From Saccharophagus sp. K07 (GTDB lineage: Bacteria > Pseudomonadota > Gammaproteobacteria > Pseudomonadales > Cellvibrionaceae): 64,000 nucleotides of DNA. Below the pieces are notes generated by a model. The model was given only the letters and a program-made list of their open reading frames with translations, was not told the DNA's origin and did no database searches. How positions within the stretch are numbered: the stretch's first letter is position 1; each line of letters starts with the position of its first letter. Positions 57,681 to 64,000 of this stretch are shown piece by piece. The stretch is taken from contig NZ_QRAI01000001.1 of NCBI RefSeq assembly GCF_014336955.1, positions 930,001 to 994,000 of the forward strand, written 5' to 3'. The translations under genes and the position numbers were made by a program.

Positions 57681-60074
57681 ATGTCTGGATCTGTTGCTGC
57701 TGTTTCTTGTTTCCATTGTGGCTTGCCTGCGGACGCGAATTTCCGCGCGGAGATCAATGGTCAACAGCAGTATTTTTGCTGCATCGGTTGCCAGGCCGTT
57801 GCCCAGGCAATAGTCGGCCAAGGTTTGGCGGATTTTTATCGCCATCGTGAGCAACTCAATCCCCGCCCTCAAATGATCGATACGCGCTTCGACGCTTACG
57901 ATCTTCTCGCGGTGCAGGAGGATTTTGTCGAACATCATGCAGACGGATCGATTACCGCGAATATATTTGTGAGCGGCATCAGCTGCGCAGCCTGCGTCTG
58001 GCTGATCGAAAAACATTTGCAGTCTTTAGCGGGCGTTATGCAAGTTCAAGTCAACGCCAGTACCCTGCGCGCACGAATTCGCCTTCAGCCGGAAAAAACC
58101 AAAGTCAGCGAAATTTTTGCTGCTCTGACCAATATAGGTTTTCAGCCACAACCTCTGGTTGGTAGGGCGGAGCAGGAGTTGTGGCAGAAGGACCAGCGCG
58201 ATTATTTATTGCGTATGGCGGTCGCTGGCATCGGCATGATGCAAGCGGGCATGGTGGCGGTGGCGCTGCACGCCGGTGGGTTGCAAGGTATAGAGCCGCA
58301 GTGGGAACAATTGCTGCGCTGGGTGAATCTGCTGCTGACGCTGCCCATTATGTTCTTCAGCGCAAAACCTTTTTTCAGTGGCGCTCTTCGCGCTCTGCGC
58401 GTTGGGCGGTTGGTAAACGACGTATCCATTTCTCTCGGCTTGACCCTGGCGTTCAGCGCGAGTGTTTACGCCACCTTCACCCACAGCGGTGAAGTCTATT
58501 TTGATTCCGTTGCCATGTTCGCGTTTTTCCTCCTGCTCGGACGCTATCTGGAAAAGCGCGCGCGCTACGCCAACTTTAAAGCCTCAGCGCATTACCACAA
58601 TTTGCTGCCCATGACGGTTAACCGGATTCTCAGTGATGGCTCTGTAGAAACGGTTCCTTACAAACAACTGCAACAGGGGGAGCAGATACTAGTATCGCCG
58701 GGTGCGGTATTTCCGTGTGACGGAACCATTCTCGACGGCCATAGTGAAGCGGATGAAAGTCTGTTAACTGGTGAAGCCACTCCGCGCCCCAAAGCGCCGG
58801 GCGACACAGTGTTTGCCGGCACCTATAACGGCGGCACACCTTTGCGAGTGGGTGTTAGTGCGGTGGGCAAAAATACGCAGCTCGCGGCAATCGAAAATCT
58901 GGTTCAGCAAGCTGAGCAGGAGCGCCCGCGGCAGGTGACCTTGGCCGACCGTATTGCTGCGCGTTTCGTTGGCACTATTCTCACCATTACCACTATGGTG
59001 GGGGTTGCTTGGCACTTTATCGACCCAACCAAGGCTTTTTGGGTCAGTTTGTCGGTGTTGGTCGTGTCATGCCCTTGCGCACTCAGTCTGGCGACGCCGA
59101 CTGTTTTGACGGTTGGTGTCGGGCGATTGCGCCAATGGGGCATATTGGTGACGGGGGGCCAAGTCTTTGAGAATCTCAACAGCGTCGATTACGTCGTCTT
59201 CGATAAAACCGGCACACTCACTGACGGCGCTCTGCGCATTGTGGAAACCCGCTGTTTGGCGGATATGGATGAATCTGCGGCGCTAAGTCTGGCTGCGGCC
59301 TTAGAGGAGGGCAGCAGCCATCCTATCGCGCGTGCGTTCTCAGGGATTGAGCACGCTCACACAGTCACAAGCCGGGTAAGCCAAACCGCAGCGGGTGTCG
59401 GAGCTGTCATCGCTGGCCGCGAATATCGTTTAGGGACACCGAGTTATGCGTCTCCCCAAGCGCCGTTAAGCTATCCATCTGACGGCTTGTGGCTATTGCT
59501 TGCGGATGCCGAAAAACCGCTCGCCTGGATTCGTCTGGAAGATCGCTTGCGCGAGACCGCCAGCCAATGTATCGAGCAATTGCGCCGTTTGGGCTGCAAA
59601 CCGGTACTGCTCAGTGGCGACCGCGTGGAAAACGTGGCTCGTGCGGCGCAGAACCTGGGTATTGATGAATGGCAAGGTGGTTTATTGCCGGGCGATAAGC
59701 TCGCATACGTGCGCGGCCTGCAAAGCAAAGGCGGAAAAGTTTTGATGATCGGCGACGGCATCAACGATCTGCCGGTGCTGAGCGGTGCGGATGTGTCCTG
59801 TGCCATGGGTTCGGCAACGCGTTTGGCGCAGACTAAGGCTGACTGCATTTTGTTGGGTGAAGACCTGCTGCAAATACCCGCGTCCTTGCGTTTTGCCCGC
59901 GAGGTGCGCAAAACTATCAAACAAAATCTCACCTGGGCTATTGTCTACAATTTGTGTGCTCTGCCGCTCGCCGCAGCCGGTTTAGTTCCCCCCTGGTTGG
60001 CCGCGATCGGCATGTCTTCGAGCTCGTTGGTGGTCGTGCTCAACTCTTTGAAAGTAGGGCGTAACAAGACCTAA
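57681..60074 (+). CDS. ccoI: Copper-exporting P1B-type ATPase CcoI (FixI)
   Basis: A 797-residue pump. A Cys-rich N-terminal domain (CFHCG; CCIGC) precedes a heavy-metal domain with CAAC at 102-105. The transmembrane metal site is CPC at 464-466, the phosphorylated Asp508 is in DKTGTLTDG and the ATP-binding hinge is GDGINDLPVL. It supplies copper to the periplasmic side for the cbb3 active site and is slower and more specific than CopA. It follows ccoH directly, as expected. A 90-base gap with T tracts precedes ccoS. Confidence 0.96.
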   Translation: MSGSVAAVSCFHCGLPADANFRAEINGQQQYFCCIGCQAVAQAIVGQGLADFYRHREQLNPRPQMIDTRFDAYDLLAVQEDFVEHHADGSITANIFVSGISCAACVWLIEKHLQSLAGVMQVQVNASTLRARIRLQPEKTKVSEIFAALTNIGFQPQPLVGRAEQELWQKDQRDYLLRMAVAGIGMMQAGMVAVALHAGGLQGIEPQWEQLLRWVNLLLTLPIMFFSAKPFFSGALRALRVGRLVNDVSISLGLTLAFSASVYATFTHSGEVYFDSVAMFAFFLLLGRYLEKRARYANFKASAHYHNLLPMTVNRILSDGSVETVPYKQLQQGEQILVSPGAVFPCDGTILDGHSEADESLLTGEATPRPKAPGDTVFAGTYNGGTPLRVGVSAVGKNTQLAAIENLVQQAEQERPRQVTLADRIAARFVGTILTITTMVGVAWHFIDPTKAFWVSLSVLVVSCPCALSLATPTVLTVGVGRLRQWGILVTGGQVFENLNSVDYVVFDKTGTLTDGALRIVETRCLADMDESAALSLAAALEEGSSHPIARAFSGIEHAHTVTSRVSQTAAGVGAVIAGREYRLGTPSYASPQAPLSYPSDGLWLLLADAEKPLAWIRLEDRLRETASQCIEQLRRLGCKPVLLSGDRVENVARAAQNLGIDEWQGGLLPGDKLAYVRGLQSKGGKVLMIGDGINDLPVLSGADVSCAMGSATRLAQTKADCILLGEDLLQIPASLRFAREVRKTIKQNLTWAIVYNLCALPLAAAGLVPPWLAAIGMSSSSLVVVLNSLKVGRNKT

Positions 60075-60158
60075 ACGGATTTTTGTTTTTCCACTATTTT
60101 TGCTTTTTCAGTCTTTCCTCAATCCCCTACAATGCCCGCTTTTCGCGCTGGAGGTGTC

Positions 60159-60365
60159 GTGGACAGTCTTTATCTTCTGATTCCCCTGGCAGTGATTTTG
60201 GTTGCTGCAGCAGTTTGGCTGTTGTTCTGGGCCGTCAAATCCGGCCAATACGATGATCTCGATACCGAGGGGCGGCGCATTCTGTTTGACGATGAGGATC
60301 GCCCACCTCCGCCTAAAAAGGACGAAGGGGAAAAGCGGGACGATACCCCCGGTGACTCAAAATGA
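60159..60365 (+). CDS. ccoS: Cbb3 oxidase maturation protein CcoS
   Basis: A 68-residue protein with an N-terminal membrane helix (LYLLIPLAVILVAAAVWLLF) and a short cytoplasmic tail including DDLDTEGRRILFDDE, typical of CcoS, which is needed for cofactor insertion. I favour the GTG at 60159 with GGAGG upstream; an ATG at 60132 would add nine residues with no ribosome site. Its stop overlaps the start of the next gene (ATGA). Confidence 0.9.
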   Translation: MDSLYLLIPLAVILVAAAVWLLFWAVKSGQYDDLDTEGRRILFDDEDRPPPPKKDEGEKRDDTPGDSK

Positions 60366-61093
60366 CAGAACTCATTCCGACATTACTGGCGGCGTTGGTA
60401 CTGGGGTTGATGGGAGCTGGCCATTGTCTGGGGATGTGCGGCGGAATCGTCGCGGCCCTGACTTTCGCGATTCCTGAGCATGCGCGCGCGGCGCAATGGC
60501 GGCTCAATCTCGGCTATAACCTGGGGCGGGTCGCCAGCTATAGCGTGATCGGTGTTATAGCTGGTGCCCTGGCCAGTCAGGTGCCCTCTACCGGTTTTCC
60601 CTGGGGGCGGACTTTAGCGGGCCTTCTGTTGATTGCCATGGGCTTGCATATCGCGGGAGTGTGGCGCGGCATTCTCTGGCTTGAGCGCGGCGGCCGGTAT
60701 CTGTGGCATTGGATCAAGCCAGTCGGCGATCGATTTATGCCGCTGGATTCGTTTCCAAAGGCGCTGGTCATTGGCGCTGTGTGGGGCTGGTTACCCTGTG
60801 GTTTGGTCTACGCTGCTCTGGGTTATGCAGTGGCGCAACAAAGTGCTGTCGCGGGTGGACTCGTCATGTTGGCGTTTGGTTTAGGCACCTTACCTGCGCT
60901 CATTTTGGGCGGAGTCGCCGCTGCCAAGATAAAACCTTTTTTCAACAAGGGTCAGGTGCGTGCAGGTTTGGCCTGCGCTTACATCTTATTCGGGGCATGG
61001 ATGGTCACATCGGCCTGGTATCACCTGCTCGCGCATGGCGATCACTCGTCAGCAGCCGAACAGACTGAACACCAGCATCACCATCATCATTAA
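60362..61093 (+). CDS. SafE/TauE-like (UreH-domain) membrane protein, cco-linked, His-rich tail
   Basis: A 243-residue membrane protein with about six helices, starting with [18 protein letters not shown], and the second half-repeat [18 protein letters not shown]. This is the sulfite exporter/UreH-type family that follows ccoS in many gammaproteobacteria. The C-terminus is HQHHHHH, preceded by HGDHSS, a likely metal-binding tail. With the CHCLGMC-like region this hints at copper or nickel handling for oxidase assembly, though that is inference. Start overlaps ccoS. gloA follows after 17 bases. Confidence 0.85.
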   Translation: MTELIPTLLAALVLGLMGAGHCLGMCGGIVAALTFAIPEHARAAQWRLNLGYNLGRVASYSVIGVIAGALASQVPSTGFPWGRTLAGLLLIAMGLHIAGVWRGILWLERGGRYLWHWIKPVGDRFMPLDSFPKALVIGAVWGWLPCGLVYAALGYAVAQQSAVAGGLVMLAFGLGTLPALILGGVAAAKIKPFFNKGQVRAGLACAYILFGAWMVTSAWYHLLAHGDHSSAAEQTEHQHHHHH

Positions 61094-61110
61094 AAATTGA
61101 GGTACATACC

Positions 61111-61509
61111 ATGCGCTTGTTACATACGATGTTGCGAGTGGGCAACCTGGACAGATCCATTGAGTTTTATCGCGACGTGCTGGGTATGACGCTTTTGCGT
61201 CGCCAGGATTATCCGGAAGGGCGATTTACCCTCGCTTTTATCGGTTACGGCGAGGAGGCAAACCATACAGTGATTGAGCTGACCCACAATTGGGATACGC
61301 CATCCTATGATTTAGGTAACGGCTATGGCCATATCGCCATTGGGGTCAATGACGTTTATGCCGCCTGCGAAAAAATTCGTGCGGCCGGAGGAAAAATCGT
61401 GCGCGAGCCAGGCCCAATGAAGCACGGCACAACTATATTGGCATTTGTGGAAGATCCGGACGGGTATCGTATCGAGCTTTTGTCCGACCACAATCACGTG
61501 TTCATTTAA
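61111..61509 (+). CDS. gloA: Lactoylglutathione lyase (glyoxalase I)
   Basis: A 132-residue enzyme with all four metal ligands at their usual positions: His5, Glu56, His74 and Glu122. The short length and ligands fit the nickel-dependent bacterial type. It turns the methylglyoxal-glutathione adduct into S-lactoylglutathione, removing toxic methylglyoxal. It lies between the SafE-like gene and mgtE on the same strand with short gaps and could be read through from the cco operon. Confidence 0.96.
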   Translation: MRLLHTMLRVGNLDRSIEFYRDVLGMTLLRRQDYPEGRFTLAFIGYGEEANHTVIELTHNWDTPSYDLGNGYGHIAIGVNDVYAACEKIRAAGGKIVREPGPMKHGTTILAFVEDPDGYRIELLSDHNHVFI

Positions 61510-61524
61510 CGCATAAGGATTCCT

Positions 61525-62892
61525 ATGCAACCGCCGCACGAAGAACTCGATCCAGCGCGCGCTATCGCGGAATTGGCTGCTCATTTGGAAGAAGATGACG
61601 CCAATACCAAGGCACGTGCGTTAGCGGCGGAAATTTTTCATAACCTGGAGACTGAAGAAGTCGCCCTGGCGCTGGAGTCGCTGCCGTTCGAGCAGCGTCT
61701 GGCGGTCTGGCAACTGATTCCCAAAGACGAGCAGCTGGACGTTCTGGTGGCCATGCGCGGTGAAGCGCGCCTCCTGCTGCTGCGCCAGCTGTCTCCCTCC
61801 GAACTGCACGCCTTATTCGAAGATATCGAATCGGAAGATTTGATCGAACTGGCGGAAACCGTACCGGATTCAGTCGTCGATATGGCGCTCAGCCGCATGG
61901 ATGAGCAGCAGCGCAAATACTTCGAAATGGCGCAGCAATATCCGGACGAATCCGTCGGTCGTTGGCTTAATCACGACATTCTGGTGGTTTCGCAAAATAC
62001 TCGCGTCGCTGATGCATTGCGCCTGTTGCGGCGTGAAGTGCCGGATTACACCGAGGTGCTGTATCTGGTCGACCGCACTGGCCGCTGGACGGGCTGTACC
62101 AAGATCACCCGTCTGTTGTCCGCTCACCCGCACCAACACGTCTCGGAAATTCGCGAAGAGGATTACCCGCATCTGCAAGCTGCTGACGACATGTACGAGG
62201 CGGCGGAAGAGGTGGAACGCTCCAGTTATACAGCATTGCCAGTGCTTAATAACGATGGTGTTCTGCTCGGTCGTTTGGATGTGGGCACAGCCATGGATTT
62301 ATTGCGCGAACAGGCAGAAGGCCAATTGATGGCGTCGGCAGGTCTCGGCGAAGACGCGGACTTGTTTGCGCCGGTGAAACGCAGCGCACAAACGCGCGCG
62401 GTCTGGCTCGGCGTCAACCTGATGACTGCCTTTATGGTGTCCTGGTTTATCGGTTTGTTCGAAGCCACTCTGCAGCAAGTGGTCGCTTTGGCGGTGCTGA
62501 TGCCGGTGGTTGCCTCGATGGGAGGTGTATCCGGTAATCAAACCCTGACACTGATTATTCGCGGTCTAGCCCTCGGGCAGATTTCTGCGTCCAACCTTAA
62601 AGCTCTGTTGTTTAAGGAGTTGGGCGTAGGGGCATTGAATGGCCTGCTCTGGGCCATAGTGATCGGTGCTATTGCTGGAACCTGGTTTCACAGTCCGACG
62701 CTGGGATTTGTTATCGCCTGCGCCGTGGTCACCAATATTCTTACCGCCGCAACTTTCGGGGTATTAATTCCGGTGCTGCTCGACAAACTCAAATTGGATC
62801 CGGCGTTGTCAGGTGCCATGATCTTGATGGCATTTACCGATGTGGTGGGATTTGTCGCCTTCCTTGGCCTAGGTACATTAATTTTGCTTTAA
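61525..62892 (+). CDS. mgtE: Magnesium transporter MgtE
   Basis: A 455-residue channel: N-terminal helical regulatory domain (about 1-135), a pair of CBS domains (about 135-260), and five membrane helices from about 290. The pore motif PVVASMGGVSGNQT and the pore Asp in LMAFTDVVGF are present. Magnesium binding to the soluble domains closes the channel. It starts 15 bases after gloA and ends 13 bases before the opposing nth gene. Confidence 0.95.
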   Translation: MQPPHEELDPARAIAELAAHLEEDDANTKARALAAEIFHNLETEEVALALESLPFEQRLAVWQLIPKDEQLDVLVAMRGEARLLLLRQLSPSELHALFEDIESEDLIELAETVPDSVVDMALSRMDEQQRKYFEMAQQYPDESVGRWLNHDILVVSQNTRVADALRLLRREVPDYTEVLYLVDRTGRWTGCTKITRLLSAHPHQHVSEIREEDYPHLQAADDMYEAAEEVERSSYTALPVLNNDGVLLGRLDVGTAMDLLREQAEGQLMASAGLGEDADLFAPVKRSAQTRAVWLGVNLMTAFMVSWFIGLFEATLQQVVALAVLMPVVASMGGVSGNQTLTLIIRGLALGQISASNLKALLFKELGVGALNGLLWAIVIGAIAGTWFHSPTLGFVIACAVVTNILTAATFGVLIPVLLDKLKLDPALSGAMILMAFTDVVGFVAFLGLGTLILL

Positions 62893-62905
62893 GTAGTTTT
62901 TCGCC

Positions 62906-63568
62906 TCACGCTTTACGCGTGACTTTCGGCTTTTTCCGATCCGGATAACAAGTGGTACAGATCGGACAAACCGTGCCGTCACAGCCGCGTGCGGTGCAGT
63001 ATTCCCGCCCGTAATAAATAATCTGCAAGTGCAATTTTTCCCAATATTCCTGCGGAAATAATCGTTTGAGATCTTTTTCGGTCTGCTCAACGCTTTTGCC
63101 GGAGGTCAGGCCCCAGCGCTGCGCCAGTCGGTGAATATGGGTATCGACAGGAAACGCTGGTATGCCAAAACAATGGCTCAGCACCACACCAGCGGTTTTA
63201 TGGCCGACACCGGGAAGCGCTTCCAACTCTTCGAATGTTCGGGGAACTTCACCGGCATATTCTTCCGTCAGTATTTGCGACAGCTTTTGAATGGCTTTCG
63301 CTTTTTGTGGTGACAAGCCGCAGGGGCGAATAATTTCCTGAATTTTTTCCACCGGCATTTTCGCCATGGCAGCGGGCGTGTCCGCCAGCTCCCACAATTT
63401 GGGTGTGACGCGATTGACGCGTTCGTCGGTACATTGAGCCGATAACAACACCGCCACCAGCATGGTGTAAGGATCTTTGTGATCGAGTGGAATTGGCGGG
63501 TTCGGGTAAAGTTTCTGCAATGTTTCCAGAATTACCGCGACCCGCTGGGATTTGTTCAAATTCGCCAT
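62906..63568 (-). CDS. nth: Endonuclease III (with unusual cluster cysteines)
   Basis: A 220-residue DNA glycosylase/AP lyase. The helix-hairpin-helix has the catalytic Lys in LPGVGHKTAGVVL, and the catalytic Asp is in PVDTHIHRLAQRW. The C-terminal iron-sulfur region reads C-x4-C-x4-C-x2-C-x2-C instead of the usual C-x6-C-x2-C-x5-C; the first, third and fifth cysteines keep usual spacing but the second is Gly. It removes oxidised pyrimidines. dapC lies 22 bases upstream on the same strand. Confidence 0.92.
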   Translation of the reverse strand: MANLNKSQRVAVILETLQKLYPNPPIPLDHKDPYTMLVAVLLSAQCTDERVNRVTPKLWELADTPAAMAKMPVEKIQEIIRPCGLSPQKAKAIQKLSQILTEEYAGEVPRTFEELEALPGVGHKTAGVVLSHCFGIPAFPVDTHIHRLAQRWGLTSGKSVEQTEKDLKRLFPQEYWEKLHLQIIYYGREYCTARGCDGTVCPICTTCYPDRKKPKVTRKA

Positions 63569-63590
63569 GAACTGATATCAAACACGCATT

Positions 63591-64000
63591 TTATGGATGG
63601 GCTAAAAATCGTTTGATTCGCTCAGCCGCTTCACAACACTCTTCCAGAGTTGCAACCAATGCCATGCGAATGCGATTTTCGCCGGGATTGCCATCCGCTG
63701 TCGGGCGAGCGAGGTATTGACCGGGAAGTACGGTCACATTTTGCTGGGCGAACAAATCACGGGTGAATTCGGTGTCGCTGTAAGGCGTCTGTGCCCAGAA
63801 ATAAAATCCTGCATCCGGCATGGTGAGGTCGAGATGATTTTTTAATATTTCGGAAACAGCTGCGAATTTGCGGCGGTACAGCTCACGGTTTTCGCGCACG
63901 TGTTCTTCATCCCGCCACGCCGCTATGCTGGCGAGTTGGGTCGGCACAGGGAGGGCGCAGCCGTGATAGGTTCGATAGAGAAGATATTGCCGCAAAATTT
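63591..64000 (-). CDS. dapC: Succinyldiaminopimelate transaminase DapC, C-terminal part, cut by window edge
   Basis: The last 136 or so codons of a fold-type I aminotransferase; the N-terminal part with the PLP lysine lies outside the window. The visible part starts YLLYRTYHGCALPVPTQLAS, then PDAGFYFWAQ and NRIRMALVATLEEC with the substrate Arg, the DapC pattern. It acts in lysine and diaminopimelate synthesis. The frame is open through the right edge. It ends 22 bases before nth. The assignment to DapC over other aminotransferases is likely but based on the tail only. Confidence 0.8.
   Translation of the reverse strand, partial: ILRQYLLYRTYHGCALPVPTQLASIAAWRDEEHVRENRELYRRKFAAVSEILKNHLDLTMPDAGFYFWAQTPYSDTEFTRDLFAQQNVTVLPGQYLARPTADGNPGENRIRMALVATLEECCEAAERIKRFLAHP

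Overview
The window looks like ordinary chromosome from a motile, aerobic or microaerobic gammaproteobacterium. Protein content and gene order point to the neighbourhood of Pseudomonadales/Cellvibrionales (a Cellvibrio-, Saccharophagus- or Teredinibacter-like organism is my guess). Several blocks keep the neighbours I remember from Pseudomonas: sppA/DUF2069/wrbA/arsC/yihY; minor pilins with pilSR, bamD, rluD, pgeF and clpB; bfr/bfd/peroxiredoxin/rnt/pyrC/motY/argG; and ccoNOQP-GHIS. This is inference from sequence reading; no search was run. I saw no rRNA, tRNA, insertion sequence, prophage, integron or CRISPR array.

Layout. 1-5 kb: a minus-strand set (sppA, cut by the window edge; DUF2069; wrbA; arsC), then yihY, a single-domain response regulator and avtA. 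5-14 kb: a type IV pilus minor pilin operon, fimU-like, pilV, pilW, pilX, pilY1, pilE, meeting an opposing fimT-like gene tail to tail. 14-20 kb: pilR, pilS and bamD (minus) diverging from rluD and pgeF (plus). 20-26 kb: an unknown exported protein, clpB behind a heat-shock promoter, a DUF4124 protein, an epimerase-like SDR and a cold-shock protein. 26-33.5 kb: ilvIH, then a tetR-acrA-acrB-type RND operon with a perfect palindromic operator. 33.5-37 kb: opgG-opgH for osmoregulated periplasmic glucans. 37.7-43 kb is the least ordinary stretch: a lipoprotein-type methyltransferase, a small protein with an exosortase-like C-terminal sorting signal, glucokinase, and a two-component pair resembling the regulators of the proteobacterial dedicated sortase system, with no sortase beside them. 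43-51.5 kb: bfr, bfd, peroxiredoxin, an SGNH hydrolase, rnt, pyrC, motY (behind a flagellar sigma-28 promoter), a transglutaminase-like protein and argG. 51.6-61 kb: a small outer-membrane barrel protein, then ccoNOQP and ccoGHIS plus a SafE-like membrane protein, headed by an FNR/ANR-type promoter. 61-64 kb: gloA, mgtE, nth and the C-terminal part of dapC, cut by the right edge.

How it works together. The pil genes build and prime the pilus tip, and PilS/PilR control pilin transcription. MotY implies a sodium- or Pomotor-type polar flagellum. The cco genes make and mature a high-affinity cbb3 oxidase for low oxygen. Bfr, Bfd and the peroxiredoxin handle iron and peroxide. OpgGH, BamD, the RND pump and the small barrel protein belong to the envelope.

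I do not see a complete new system. The best leads are the orphan dedicated-sortase-type regulators, the nearby CTERM-like protein, the exported methyltransferase, an OpgH without its usual N-terminal extension, and an endonuclease III with unusual cluster cysteines.
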